Below the pieces are notes generated by a model, which saw nothing but the letters and a program-made list of their open reading frames with translations, had not been told where the DNA came from and ran no database searches. From contig JBMDXB010000107.1 in assembly GCA_048594885.1 (NCBI GenBank), positions 31,756-95,755 on the forward strand: 64,000 bases of DNA, read 5' to 3'. The translations under genes were made by a program, and so were the position numbers. The first letter of the stretch is position 1, and every line of letters begins with the position of its first letter. Source of the DNA: JBMDXB01 sp048594885. GTDB lineage: Bacteria > Acidobacteriota > Vicinamibacteria > Vicinamibacterales > 2-12-FULL-66-21. This document shows positions 36,734 through 45,597 of the stretch, one piece after another.

Positions 36734-39127
36734 CTAGAGCGACCGCAACGTCACCGCCGGATCGACACGCATGGCGCGGCGCGCGGGGATCGAGCACGCG
36801 GCGAGAATCGCGAGCGCCACGAGTGACGAGACGGCGGCGAGCAGAGCGGGGCTCGCCGGCTCCAATTCGGCAACGGCCGCGAGCGCGCGGGTCGCCGCGA
36901 CGGCGGCGAGGACTCCGGCGGCGACTCCGGCGCCGGCCAGCGATGCGCCCTCGCGCATCATCAGTCCCATGACGTCGATCGCGCGCGCGCCGAGCGCGAC
37001 GCGGACGCCGATCTCCCGCGTTCGTCGCTCGACGGCGTACGCCATCACCCCGTACACGCCGGTCGTCGTCAGCAGCAGCGCCAGCAGGCCGAAGAGATCG
37101 AGGACCAGCGACGCGGCGCGCTGCGGAGCGCGGCGCTCACGGACGACCGACTGGATCGTCCGCGCGTCGAACAACGGAAGGGCCGGGTCCATCTGCGCGA
37201 CGACGCCGCGGACGATCGGCAGCAAGTCTGATGCGTCGTGCGTCGCGCGGACGACCAGTCCGGTCGGCATGCGGCGCACCGACTCCTGCGCGGAAGGAAA
37301 GAAGACGAACGGCGCGGCGCGGTCGCCGACCGCGTCGTACGGCGTATCCGCGCTGAGGCCGACGACCGTGACGTCCGCGCGCCCCATGCGGAACCGTTTG
37401 CCGATCGCGTCCTCGCCGGGCCAGAACTGCCGCGACATGGTTTCGTTGACGATGGCGACGGGCGCGGCGCCCTCGTTGTCCGCCTCGGCGAAATCGCGCC
37501 CTCGCGCCAGGCGCGCCCCGACAGTCCGGAAGTAGCCGGGCCAGACCCAATTGCAGTAGGCCGTGCGCCGTGCCGCATCGCCTGCGCCCGCGAGTTGAAC
37601 GTGCGTGCCGATGCGGGCACCGCCGAGAGGCACGAGCGACGCGATGCTCGCCGATTCGACGGCAGGAACGTCTTCGAGTCGGCCGAGCAGCTCGCGGCCG
37701 AACGCGCGCTGCCGCTCCGGTGAGTAGCCCTGACCGGCAAGGTCGAACGACGCGACGAGAAGCCGGTCGGCATCGCCCATGCGCGTGTCGGCAGCGGTCG
37801 CGTCGTGCAGGTGCCGCAGCAGCATCGCGGCCGTGGCCAGCAGTACGAGCGAGAGTGCGATCTGCGTGATGACGAAGCGCCGCTGCAGGCGTGCGCGGCG
37901 GCGGGGCGTACCGGCCACCGTCGCGCCGGCGATCGCGGCCGCGACATCGGGCCGCGACGCGTAGAGCGCCGGCACCATCCCGAACGCCAGCACGGCAATT
38001 GCGGACGCGGCGAGCGTGCCCGCGAGTACCGTGGCGTCAGGACGCACGTCGAGCGGCAGCGGGATCGCCAGGGCGCTGACGAGTGCGCCCGTGCCCCACC
38101 ACGCAACCAGCAGTCCGCCAACGGCGGCGGCCGAGGCGAGCAGCGCGCTTTCGGTGAGCAGTTGCCGCACGAGGCGCCAGCGGCCCGCGCCGAGCGCAAT
38201 GCGCATCCCCATCTCACGCTCGCGGCGCGATGCCCGCGCCAGCAGTAGCCCGGCGACGTTGGCGCAGGCGATGAGCAGCACCGCGCCGACGACGGCAAAG
38301 CCGATGAGCGCGACCGACAGCGCGTCCCCGCGATCGGCCGGCCGGACACCGCCGGTGAGCGGCGCGAGGCGGAAGTTCGTATCGGCGTCGCGCGTTGATG
38401 GCGCAGGCTGGAGACGGGCTGCCAGCAGCGCGAGCGCCGCCTGCGCCTGCGGGAGCGTGACGCCGGATCGCAGCCGTCCAGCCAGATAGAAGCGAACGTC
38501 GCCGGCCGGATCGAGCGCGCTCGATCGACCGGGTGTCACCAGCGCCCACAGCATCGGCGGATGATCGGCGAGTTCCGTGCCGATGAACCCTCTGGGCGTG
38601 ACTCCCGCGACGATGAACGACTGACCGTTGAGGAGCACGGGCCGGCCGACGATTGCGGGATCGCTCTCGAAGTATCGCTGCCAGAAGTCCCACGACAGGA
38701 TTGCGCGATCGGGGTCCGCGCCGGTCAGGCGGCCAATCGCCGGCTTGACCCCGAGCGTCGCGAAATAGCTGGCGTTCACGAGAGCCGCCGAAATGCGCTG
38801 CGGCTCGCCGCGTCCGGCGAAGTTGAGCGACAGCGGCACGGATGCGGCGAGCCCCTCGAAGACACCGAGCGCGGCGACTGCATCGACCTCGGATGCCTGG
38901 AGCATCCGTTCGTGCCCGCTGCGTCTGTCCACCGCTCCGATCCACAAGAGGCGGTCGGGGGCGGCGATGCCGGGCAGCGGTCGCAGCATCACCGCGTTGA
39001 CGACCGAGAGCATCGCGGTGTTGGCGCCGACACCGAGCGCGAGCGTGAGCAGGGCAGGGAAGGTGAACCCGGGCGCTTTCAGCAGAAAGCGCAGCGCGTA
39101 GCGAACATCCTGAACGAGGGCCGGCAT
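36734..39127 (-). CDS. ADOP-type ABC transporter permease (MacB/FtsX core duplicated)
   Basis: 797 aa. Starts LVQDVRYALRFLLKAPGFTF, the typical opening of acidobacterial permeases, then GANTAMLSVVNAVMLRPLPG, a MacB periplasmic core, a four-helix FtsX unit with REREMGMRIALGAGRWRLVR, a second core and a second FtsX unit (RRTREIGVRVALGARAIDVM). Ten-helix permeases of this type lack an ATPase domain. The ATG at 39127 is selected because family homology begins there; the frame is open to 39268. No ATPase partner is adjacent, since the ATPase at 41083 goes with a different permease. Likely exports peptides, lipids or antimicrobials. Confidence 0.9.
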   Translation of the reverse strand: MPALVQDVRYALRFLLKAPGFTFPALLTLALGVGANTAMLSVVNAVMLRPLPGIAAPDRLLWIGAVDRRSGHERMLQASEVDAVAALGVFEGLAASVPLSLNFAGRGEPQRISAALVNASYFATLGVKPAIGRLTGADPDRAILSWDFWQRYFESDPAIVGRPVLLNGQSFIVAGVTPRGFIGTELADHPPMLWALVTPGRSSALDPAGDVRFYLAGRLRSGVTLPQAQAALALLAARLQPAPSTRDADTNFRLAPLTGGVRPADRGDALSVALIGFAVVGAVLLIACANVAGLLLARASRREREMGMRIALGAGRWRLVRQLLTESALLASAAAVGGLLVAWWGTGALVSALAIPLPLDVRPDATVLAGTLAASAIAVLAFGMVPALYASRPDVAAAIAGATVAGTPRRRARLQRRFVITQIALSLVLLATAAMLLRHLHDATAADTRMGDADRLLVASFDLAGQGYSPERQRAFGRELLGRLEDVPAVESASIASLVPLGGARIGTHVQLAGAGDAARRTAYCNWVWPGYFRTVGARLARGRDFAEADNEGAAPVAIVNETMSRQFWPGEDAIGKRFRMGRADVTVVGLSADTPYDAVGDRAAPFVFFPSAQESVRRMPTGLVVRATHDASDLLPIVRGVVAQMDPALPLFDARTIQSVVRERRAPQRAASLVLDLFGLLALLLTTTGVYGVMAYAVERRTREIGVRVALGARAIDVMGLMMREGASLAGAGVAAGVLAAVAATRALAAVAELEPASPALLAAVSSLVALAILAACSIPARRAMRVDPAVTLRSL

Positions 39128-39256
39128 CGATTCTCTTAGGCTTGGGCCTGATTTCGCAGGTGGAGGTACCCGGAGAGACGGAGGGCCGGTCGCAAATGTT
39201 CGGCGCCGCGCGCGGAGAGGTTGCAGAGTCTGCCCACTCTCATGTCTCATTTCGAG

Positions 39257-39311
39257 AAACCGTGACACTCACCGTTTTACGAAAAACGAAAAACGGTGAG
39301 TGTCACGGTTT
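39257..39311. repeat. Perfect 22-bp inverted repeat with 11-nt loop
   Basis: Left arm 39257-39278 and right arm 39290-39311 are perfect reverse complements, with the core GTGACACTCACCG on the left. The loop is A-rich. It begins right at the stop codon of the ABC-2 permease and precedes the ADOP gene on the same strand, so it may end transcription. The arms lack a proper T-run after the stem, and the symmetry also suits a REP-like mobile hairpin. Confidence 0.85.
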
Positions 39312-41078
39312 TCAGTCGGTCAGGTTCAGGGTCTGGGCGGGGGGCGGGAACTCGTTGAAATCGATGACGACGGTGCGGCCACGGCGGCGCACCCAGCCGG
39401 CGACTCGCACCAGCAGGACCACCGTCGCGAGCGTGCCGGCGACGGCGAGCGAACGGCGACCGCTCGCGAGCGCCGCGCGCTCGACGAGGACGAACAGCGA
39501 CGTGAGCGCCAGAAACGCGACGAGCCCCACCGGTGCCACCCACCGGACGTTCTCGAGCGGCGCAAACGTCGATGCCAGCGGCAGCTTGCGCGTGTTCAGC
39601 ATCACCACCCCGAGCATCGCCAGCGCGACGAGCAGACCGTTCGCCGCGTGCCAGCATGCCGTGCGCCATCCCAGCACGACGACGTTCAGCGGCAGCAGCG
39701 CGACGAGCGCGGGCAAGACGAGGCTCAGGAGCGCTGCGCGCTTGACGCCCGCCATGTATGGACGCTCGTCGCCCGTCCAGGCGAGCTGGAAAACCCAGTT
39801 CGCGCGGATGTCGGCGGGCGTGCGGATGATGTGACCGAAGGCAACGACGAGCGCCGCGAGAAGCGCGTACTGGGACCCGAGGAACGACAGTGGGACGCTC
39901 GTCCCGGTCGAGCGCTGAAGATCCGTGTTCACCAACGTTGCCGCGAGGCCGACGGCAATCGCGACGCCAATCGCCGCGCGGTGCGGCGCGCTCCGCGCGA
40001 AGCATTGAACCGCGAAGAAGAAACCGGCGCGCACACCCTGCCGTCGCGCGACGACGTGACGTAGGAGCCAGTGCGTGAGCGGCGCCAGGCGCGAGCGGTG
40101 GCGGATTGGCTGCGCCGCCGTGAGGCGACGGCTGTTCCAGAGAAACGCCGCCACCGCCCCGAGCGCCGCGATGCCGAACACGAGCCCCGCGACGCCGGCG
40201 AGGCGACGCATGATTGGAATCCGGCCGACATACAGCGGCATGGCCTGACGTTCGAAGCGCGCGATGTACGGGGGCAACTCCGGCGGCGGCACGCCGATCA
40301 CCGCGTCGCCGGCGAGCGTGTCGTGCAGCCCCACGAACCAGAGCACCGGCACGACTCGTCGCCACGATTCGCTGTCGTCCAGCCACGTGCGCGCGACGCG
40401 CGAACTCGCGCCGGGCAGCAGCAGGAAGCCGATGACGCACACGACGAGCAGTCCCGACTGCAGCGCCGGCCCGATTCGCGCGAACAGCACGCCGCCCACG
40501 ATCGCCCGCGTCACCTCGCGAATCGCGACGACGGCGGTGAAGCCGAACCACGCGGCAGCCATCGTGCTCAGCAAGTGGGCGCACACGAGCTGCGCAATGT
40601 CGACGGTCCCCCCTCCGAGCTTGCTTTCGATCAGCACGGGATAGATCACGCTCGGGGCGGCGTTCAGCGCGACTGCGAGCCCTGACGCGAAGATCACGAG
40701 AGCCGTCAGCTTCGCGTGCGCGATCGTTGCTCGCTCCACCGGCAGGGTGCCGAGGACGGCGGCGTCGCGCGCGTCGAGCGGCAGCGCGTTCCACTGCACG
40801 ACGGCAACGCTGGCGCCGACGACCAGCGACCAGCCGACGAACAGGAACGTGTCGTCGAGCATGGCGACAGCCGTGCGGCCGCCCGACGGAAACGGCGGAA
40901 TCAGGTACCTGAGCGTCAGAAGCCCGGACGCGAACACACCCACCGTGATCAGCGCCGCCGTCCACGTCGCAATGCTCTCGCGCCGATCGCTGTCCGGCGA
41001 CAGCAGATCGTTGTGGAGCAGGCCTTGAAGAAAGCGTCTGACCAGCAGCCGGGTCGCCGGAGAGGCGATCGTCATCAT
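39312..41078 (-). CDS. ABC-2-type exporter membrane subunit
   Basis: 588 aa with about 12 hydrophobic segments (for example AALITVGVFASGLLTL, GLLVVCVIGFLLLPG, LAGVAGLVFGIAALGAVAAF and LLVALAMLGVVML). It begins 4 nt after the ATPase gene stop on the same strand, so it is the membrane partner of that ATPase. No known subfamily name; substrate unknown. Confidence 0.8.
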   Translation of the reverse strand: MMTIASPATRLLVRRFLQGLLHNDLLSPDSDRRESIATWTAALITVGVFASGLLTLRYLIPPFPSGGRTAVAMLDDTFLFVGWSLVVGASVAVVQWNALPLDARDAAVLGTLPVERATIAHAKLTALVIFASGLAVALNAAPSVIYPVLIESKLGGGTVDIAQLVCAHLLSTMAAAWFGFTAVVAIREVTRAIVGGVLFARIGPALQSGLLVVCVIGFLLLPGASSRVARTWLDDSESWRRVVPVLWFVGLHDTLAGDAVIGVPPPELPPYIARFERQAMPLYVGRIPIMRRLAGVAGLVFGIAALGAVAAFLWNSRRLTAAQPIRHRSRLAPLTHWLLRHVVARRQGVRAGFFFAVQCFARSAPHRAAIGVAIAVGLAATLVNTDLQRSTGTSVPLSFLGSQYALLAALVVAFGHIIRTPADIRANWVFQLAWTGDERPYMAGVKRAALLSLVLPALVALLPLNVVVLGWRTACWHAANGLLVALAMLGVVMLNTRKLPLASTFAPLENVRWVAPVGLVAFLALTSLFVLVERAALASGRRSLAVAGTLATVVLLVRVAGWVRRRGRTVVIDFNEFPPPAQTLNLTD

Positions 41079-41082
41079 CGAT

Positions 41083-41862
41083 CTACGCAGGCCATGTGAC
41101 GACGTCGGCGATCGCGTGCGCGGTGCGCGCGGGATCGGCGCTCGCGGAGAGCTGAGCGAACACGCCGTCGAGCGAGCTGGTCGCTGCGGTTGCCCGCAGC
41201 CGCTCGACGGAGTCGTCGGCCACCATGCGCCCTTCGTGGAGCACGATCACCCTCGTGCACAGCTTCTCGACGAGCTCCAGCACGTGCGAGCTGTAGAGGA
41301 TGGCTCTGCCGCGCGCCGCGAGGATGTTCAGCAGATGCCGCAGGACGATCGTTGTCGTCACGTCGAGACCGGAGTCCGGCTCGTCGAAGACGAGGACGTC
41401 CGGATCGTGGAGCAGAGCGCCGGCGATCAGCACCTTCTGCTTCATGCCTTTCGAGTACGACGCGATGGTCTGATCGGCGGCCGTCGAGAGACCAAGTAGC
41501 TCCAGGAACGCAGCGATCTTCCGATCGAGCTGTGCCGGCTCGAGCTCGCGCAGCCGGCCGACCAGCTCGAGGTACTCACGGCCGGAGAGGAACGCATAGA
41601 GATGCGGTTCCTCGGGTACGTAGCCGAGCCGGCGGCGATACGCGATCGGGTCGGCGGCGATGTCGGTTCCCTTGAACAGCACGCTGCCTGCGCTCGGTTC
41701 CAGCAGGCCGGTGAGCATGCGCGCCGTCGTCGTCTTGCCGGACCCGTTTCGCCCCAGATAGCCGACGACCTCGCCCGGCCGCAGCACGAACGTGACGTCG
41801 TCCACGGCCGTGACCCCGAAGAAGCGTTTGGTGAGATGGCGTGCTTCGAGCATGGCGTTCAC
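41083..41862 (-). CDS. ABC transporter ATP-binding protein
   Basis: 259 aa. Walker A GRNGSGKTT, signature SKGMKQKVLIAGAL, Walker B VLVFDEPDSGLD, and H-loop YSSHVLELVEKLC are all present; the RLGYVPEEPHLYAFLSGREY stretch is typical of ABC-2 exporters of the CcmA/NatA type. It energises the membrane subunit encoded 4 nt downstream. ATG at 41862, or 41853 three codons later. Confidence 0.93.
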   Translation of the reverse strand: MNAMLEARHLTKRFFGVTAVDDVTFVLRPGEVVGYLGRNGSGKTTTARMLTGLLEPSAGSVLFKGTDIAADPIAYRRRLGYVPEEPHLYAFLSGREYLELVGRLRELEPAQLDRKIAAFLELLGLSTAADQTIASYSKGMKQKVLIAGALLHDPDVLVFDEPDSGLDVTTTIVLRHLLNILAARGRAILYSSHVLELVEKLCTRVIVLHEGRMVADDSVERLRATAATSSLDGVFAQLSASADPARTAHAIADVVTWPA

Positions 41863-41907
41863 AGCTTAGACACCGGATCGCGCGGTGTGGGCGTATTATC
41901 TGGCCCC

Positions 41908-42516
41908 ATGTCCGACGACCAGGAGCTCGATACCGGCCGGCGTGAGCTCATGCGGCTGGCGGCGATGGCGGTGACGCTGCCGGGCGCAGGCGAGTTCTTC
42001 TCCGTCTGGCTCCGGGCTGCGCCGGCAGAGCAGGCCGGCAGCCGTCCGTATGCGCCGCCCGAGCCGCCGCTGCTGCGCAATTATGCTCCGAAGTTCTTCG
42101 ACGTCGAGGATTTCGCCGCGCTGCAGGCGTTCACCGAGATCCTGATTCCGACCGACGACACGCCTGGAGCAAAGGAGGCGCACTGCGCGCACTTCATCGA
42201 CTTCGTGCTTGCCGCGTCAGGCGAGGCGGCCCCGGACACGCAGCGCCAGTGGCGTCGCGCGATGGCCGCGCTGCGCGACGCCGGCTTTCACGGCGCGGAC
42301 GCCGCTCGCCGCGCCGCGATTGTCGAGGAGATCTCGCGCCCGGAGCGCGAGCGCGGCGCGAAGCACCCGGCCTACTTTGCGTATCGCCTGATCAAGCAGG
42401 AGAACACGTTCGCGTTCTACACCTCGCGCGCGGGCACGATCGAAGCGCTCGACTATCGCGGCAATTCCTTCAACGCGACGTTCCCCGGCTGCGCGCATTC
42501 GGAACATGGTGCATAG
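41908..42516 (+). CDS. Gluconate 2-dehydrogenase subunit 3 family protein
   Basis: 202 aa from ATG 41908. The leader contains GRRELMRLAAMAVTLPG, a twin-arginine-like signal, then DVEDFAALQAFTEILIPTDD and KHPAYFAYRLIKQENTFAFY, and ends GTIEALDYRGNSFNATFPGC, all typical of this family. The subunit escorts or stabilises the FAD-containing GMC dehydrogenase encoded next; both would be exported together through TAT on this signal. Separated from that gene by a 210-nt repeat array. Confidence 0.9.
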   Translation: MSDDQELDTGRRELMRLAAMAVTLPGAGEFFSVWLRAAPAEQAGSRPYAPPEPPLLRNYAPKFFDVEDFAALQAFTEILIPTDDTPGAKEAHCAHFIDFVLAASGEAAPDTQRQWRRAMAALRDAGFHGADAARRAAIVEEISRPERERGAKHPAYFAYRLIKQENTFAFYTSRAGTIEALDYRGNSFNATFPGCAHSEHGA

Positions 42517-42725
42517 TCCCTGGTCCCTGGTCCCTGGTCCCTGGTCCCTGGTCGCAAGTCCCTGGTCCCGAGTCCCGAGTCCGTGGTCCAGGGTCCCGTG
42601 ACCAGGGACCCGTGACCAGGACCCGTGACCAGGGACCCGTGACCAGGGACCAGGCCCGTGACCAGGGACCCGTGACCAGGGACCCGTGACCAGGGACCCG
42701 TGACCAGGGACCAGGGACTAGGGAC
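42517..42725. repeat. CCCTGGT / ACCCGTGACCAGGG tandem array inside an operon
   Basis: About 209 nt. The first part repeats CCCTGGT in tandem; after about 42590 it switches to ACCCGTGACCAGGG units, the reverse-complement sense. A transcript could therefore fold into a long stem. It begins 1 nt after the subunit-3 stop and runs to within 1 nt of the GMC ATG, where AGGGA would be the only Shine-Dalgarno. Related arrays are at 56453 and, in another version, at 19253 and 47765. Confidence 0.9.
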
Positions 42726-42726
42726 C

Positions 42727-44442
42727 ATGACATATGACGCCGTTATCGTGGGTTCGGGCGCGTGTGGCGGGTGGGCGGCGATGGAGCTGACGCGCGCGGG
42801 GATGAAAGTCCTCATGCTCGAAGCCGGCGCGAAGATCGAGCCGCACGAAGAGTTCCGCCATCGCTTCCTCTACGAGATGGACTACCGCGGCCGCGGCAGG
42901 CCGGGCCTGCTGCGGCGCTACGCGGGCAGCGAGCGGAACTACCGCATCATGATCGACAACCTCGAGAACCCCTACACGACGGGGCCGGACACGGTCTACC
43001 GGTGGGGACGCTCGCGGTGTCTCGGCGGGCGCACGATGCACTGGGCGCGCGCGACGGATCGGATGGGGGACTACGAGTTCAAGGCCGCGTCGCTCGATGG
43101 CTACGGCGTCAACTGGCCGATCGGCTACGCCGACGTCAAGCCGTACTACGACCGCATCGAGAGTTTCGTCGGCGTCAGCGGCAACAAGGACGGCTGGCCG
43201 CAGCTTCCTGACGGTCCGTTCCTGCCGCCGATGCCGCTGAACTGCGCCGAGACGATCTTCTTCGCGGCGGCGAAGAGCCTCGGCTGGCCGGTGACGCAGC
43301 GGCGCGTCTCGCAGCTGACACGGCCGCTCAACGGCCGGCCGTCATGCCACTACTGCGGCAACTGCGTGAACGGCTGCGAGGTCGGCGCGATGTTCAATCC
43401 CGTCGCCGTCACGCTGCCGCCGGCGCTGAAGACCGGCAGGCTCGAGGTTCGCTGCGACGCCGTCGTCGCTCGCGTTCGCATGAATCGCGAGAACCGCGCG
43501 CAGGGCGTGACCTACATCGAACGCCACACGAAGAAATCGATCGACGTCGATGCACGCTACGTGATCCTCGCGGCATCGACGCTCGAGAACACGCGCCTGC
43601 TGCTCCTTTCGGAGAAAGGCGGCCTTGCGAATTCGAGCGGGCTGCTTGGCTACTACTTCATGGACCAGGTCGGCGGCGGCGGCGTCAGCGGGATCCTGCC
43701 GGCGCTCAAAGGCGGGCCGAGCCGGCTCGATGACGGCAAGGCGTCCGGCATCATGGTGGCGCCGTTTCAGAACATCGACAGCAAGACACGGCGCAAGGAC
43801 TTCATCCGCGGCTACATGTTCAACGCGACTGGCGGGCAGACGGAATACCCGTCGTTCGCGCCGAACCTGCCCGGCTACGGCTCCGAATGGAAGAAAGAGG
43901 TGAAGAGCCGCTACGTTGCGCAGGCGCGTGTCTGGATCGCCGGCGCCGAGATGCTCGCGCGGAAGGAGAACTTCGTCGAACTGGATCCGGAGGTGACGGA
44001 CGCGTGGGGCATCCCCGTCATCAAGATCCACCTCACCTTCGGCGACAACGAATACAAGTTGATCGAGGACTTCCAGCAGAAAGCCGAGGAGTGGTTCAGG
44101 AAGGCGGGCGGCGAAATCATGCAGGGCCCGGCGACGCCGGCCGGTTTCCCCGGTGCCGAGGGCTCACCGACCGCGAACCCGGCGCGCCCCGAGCCGGCGA
44201 AGCCGCGCCGCCGGCCGCTCTCGACGATGATCCACGAAGTCGGCACCGCGCGCATGAGCGCTGACCCGCGCGACGGCGTGCTCAATTCCTACTGCCAGAC
44301 GCACGACATCCCCAACCTCTATGTCTTCGGCGGCAACGCCTTCCCCTCGACCGGCGACAAGCACCCGACGCTGACGATGATGGCGCTCGCCGCGCGCGGC
44401 TGCGATCACATCCTCACGCAGGAAAAGACCGGGCGCCGGTAG
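42727..44442 (+). CDS. GMC-family FAD-dependent dehydrogenase (gluconate-dehydrogenase-type large subunit)
   Basis: 571 aa. N-terminal FAD site VIVGSGACGGWAAMELTRAG and VLMLEAG; SRCLGGRTMHWARATDR; C-terminal FGGNAFPSTGDKHPTLTMMA with the conserved His. A CHYCGNCVNGC stretch (about 43345-43377) has ferredoxin-like CX2CX2CX3C spacing. Family members oxidise sugars, sugar acids or alcohols in the periplasm and pass electrons to a membrane cytochrome c or quinone; no cytochrome gene is adjacent. Works with the subunit-3 protein upstream. ATG 42727 abuts the repeat array. Confidence 0.92.
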   Translation: MTYDAVIVGSGACGGWAAMELTRAGMKVLMLEAGAKIEPHEEFRHRFLYEMDYRGRGRPGLLRRYAGSERNYRIMIDNLENPYTTGPDTVYRWGRSRCLGGRTMHWARATDRMGDYEFKAASLDGYGVNWPIGYADVKPYYDRIESFVGVSGNKDGWPQLPDGPFLPPMPLNCAETIFFAAAKSLGWPVTQRRVSQLTRPLNGRPSCHYCGNCVNGCEVGAMFNPVAVTLPPALKTGRLEVRCDAVVARVRMNRENRAQGVTYIERHTKKSIDVDARYVILAASTLENTRLLLLSEKGGLANSSGLLGYYFMDQVGGGGVSGILPALKGGPSRLDDGKASGIMVAPFQNIDSKTRRKDFIRGYMFNATGGQTEYPSFAPNLPGYGSEWKKEVKSRYVAQARVWIAGAEMLARKENFVELDPEVTDAWGIPVIKIHLTFGDNEYKLIEDFQQKAEEWFRKAGGEIMQGPATPAGFPGAEGSPTANPARPEPAKPRRRPLSTMIHEVGTARMSADPRDGVLNSYCQTHDIPNLYVFGGNAFPSTGDKHPTLTMMALAARGCDHILTQEKTGRR

Positions 44443-44495
44443 CGGCACACCCGAAGTTATTGAAAACACGCCCAATATAGTCCTTGACCACCGGT

Positions 44496-44526
44496 GATGA
44501 CAGTATGATATCACTATGATGTCATC
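44496..44526. promoter_or_regulatory. Promoter/operator candidate: 11-bp direct repeats within a GATGACA/TGTCATC dyad
   Basis: TATGATATCA (44504-44513) and TATGATGTCA (44515-44524) are direct repeats one helical turn apart. GATGACA at 44496 and TGTCATC at 44520 form an outer dyad. TTGACC at 44484 could be a -35 box, but spacing to either TATGAT is not ideal. An Arc-like repressor encoded two genes downstream is the obvious ligand. Confidence 0.5.
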
Positions 44527-44544
44527 CATTCAGGAGGTCTGTTG

Positions 44545-45414
44545 ATGTTGCGTGAACAGGAAATCAAAGGGTGGTCAGGCTGGCTGATGGCGGTCGTGCT
44601 CATCGCGGTGCTCGCCTATTCCATTCCCGCGCTCGTCATCGCCATTCGCGACTCGACGCCCTGGCTGATTCTCACGTGGATCCTCGTCGCGGTGGTGTCG
44701 GCAGGGTCCCTGTTCGGTTTGACTGTCGTCAATCCGAACGAGGCCAAGGCGGTGGTGCTGTTCGGCGTCTACAAGGGAACCATCAAACAGCAGGGGTTCT
44801 GGTGGGTGAATCCGCTGACGGTTCGCCGCCGCATCTCGCTTCGCGTCCGGAACTTCGAGAGCAGCAAGCTCAAGGTCAACGACCGCGACGGAAACCCGAT
44901 TGAGATCGCGGCCGTGATCGTGTGGCGCGTGATCGAAACGGCCGAAGCGCTGTTCCACGTGGACGACTTCGAGCAGTTCGTGCACGTGCAGAGCGAGGCC
45001 GCAGTGCGCAACCTGGCGACGACCTATCCATACGACGCGCATGAGGACGAGCAGATGTCTCTGCGGCTGTCGGCGCTGGAGATCTCACAGCGGCTGAAGG
45101 CGGAGATTCAGGAACGGCTCGCGAAGGCCGGCGTCGAGGTCATCGAGGCGCGCCTCAGCCACCTCGCGTACGCGCCGGAAATCGCGAACGCGATGCTGCG
45201 TCGCCAGCAGGCTGCGGCAATCATCGCCGCGCGCCAGAAGATCGTCGAGGGCGCCGTCGGGATGGTCGAAATGGCGCTGGACCATCTGAGCGAAAAGCGC
45301 GTCGTGGCGCTCGACGAAGAGCGGAAGGCGGCGATGGTCAGCAACCTGCTGGTCGTGCTGTGCAGCGATCGCGACGCGCAGCCGGTGGTCAACACGGGCA
45401 CGTTGTACCAATAA
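44545..45414 (+). CDS. SPFH/band-7 membrane protein
   Basis: 289 aa, ATG with AGGAGG 7 nt upstream. Two N-terminal hydrophobic segments (about residues 10-30 and 36-56), then the SPFH domain: TVVNPNEAKAVVLFGVYKGT, QQGFWWVNPLTVRRRISLRV, and IEIAAVIVWRVIETAEALFH, with a helical tail (EIQERLAKAGVEVIEARLSH, and QQAAAIIAARQKIVEGAV). SPFH proteins form large membrane-bound cages or scaffolds that organise proteases and lipids. First gene of a three-gene operon with an Arc-like regulator and a DUF3592-like protein. Confidence 0.92.
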   Translation: MLREQEIKGWSGWLMAVVLIAVLAYSIPALVIAIRDSTPWLILTWILVAVVSAGSLFGLTVVNPNEAKAVVLFGVYKGTIKQQGFWWVNPLTVRRRISLRVRNFESSKLKVNDRDGNPIEIAAVIVWRVIETAEALFHVDDFEQFVHVQSEAAVRNLATTYPYDAHEDEQMSLRLSALEISQRLKAEIQERLAKAGVEVIEARLSHLAYAPEIANAMLRRQQAAAIIAARQKIVEGAVGMVEMALDHLSEKRVVALDEERKAAMVSNLLVVLCSDRDAQPVVNTGTLYQ

Positions 45415-45415
45415 G

Positions 45416-45592
45416 ATGGCGGAGCGGAAGACCTTTCTCGTGCGACTCGATCCGGCCATCCACGAAGCGCTGCAGCGCTGGGCCGACAGCGATCTGCGCA
45501 GCCTCAACGCGCAGATCGAGTTCCTGCTGCGGCGCGCGCTGCGCGAAGCGGGCCGCGAGCCGAAGCGCGGGAACCTCGATCAGGCGGAGTGA
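45416..45592 (+). CDS. Arc-like ribbon-helix-helix protein
   Basis: 58 aa. KTFLVRLDPAIHEALQRWAD then SDLRSLNAQIEFLLRRALRE matches Arc/MetJ-type DNA-binding proteins of the kind often encoded just after SPFH genes. ATG lies 1 nt after the SPFH stop. Likely binds the repeats in front of the operon and represses it; no toxin partner is seen. Confidence 0.85.
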   Translation: MAERKTFLVRLDPAIHEALQRWADSDLRSLNAQIEFLLRRALREAGREPKRGNLDQAE

Positions 45593-45597
45593 TCGCC

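Noticed and set aside
42517..42725. CRISPR array
   Set aside because: Repeats are 7-14 nt with no spacer diversity and the repeat flips orientation midway.
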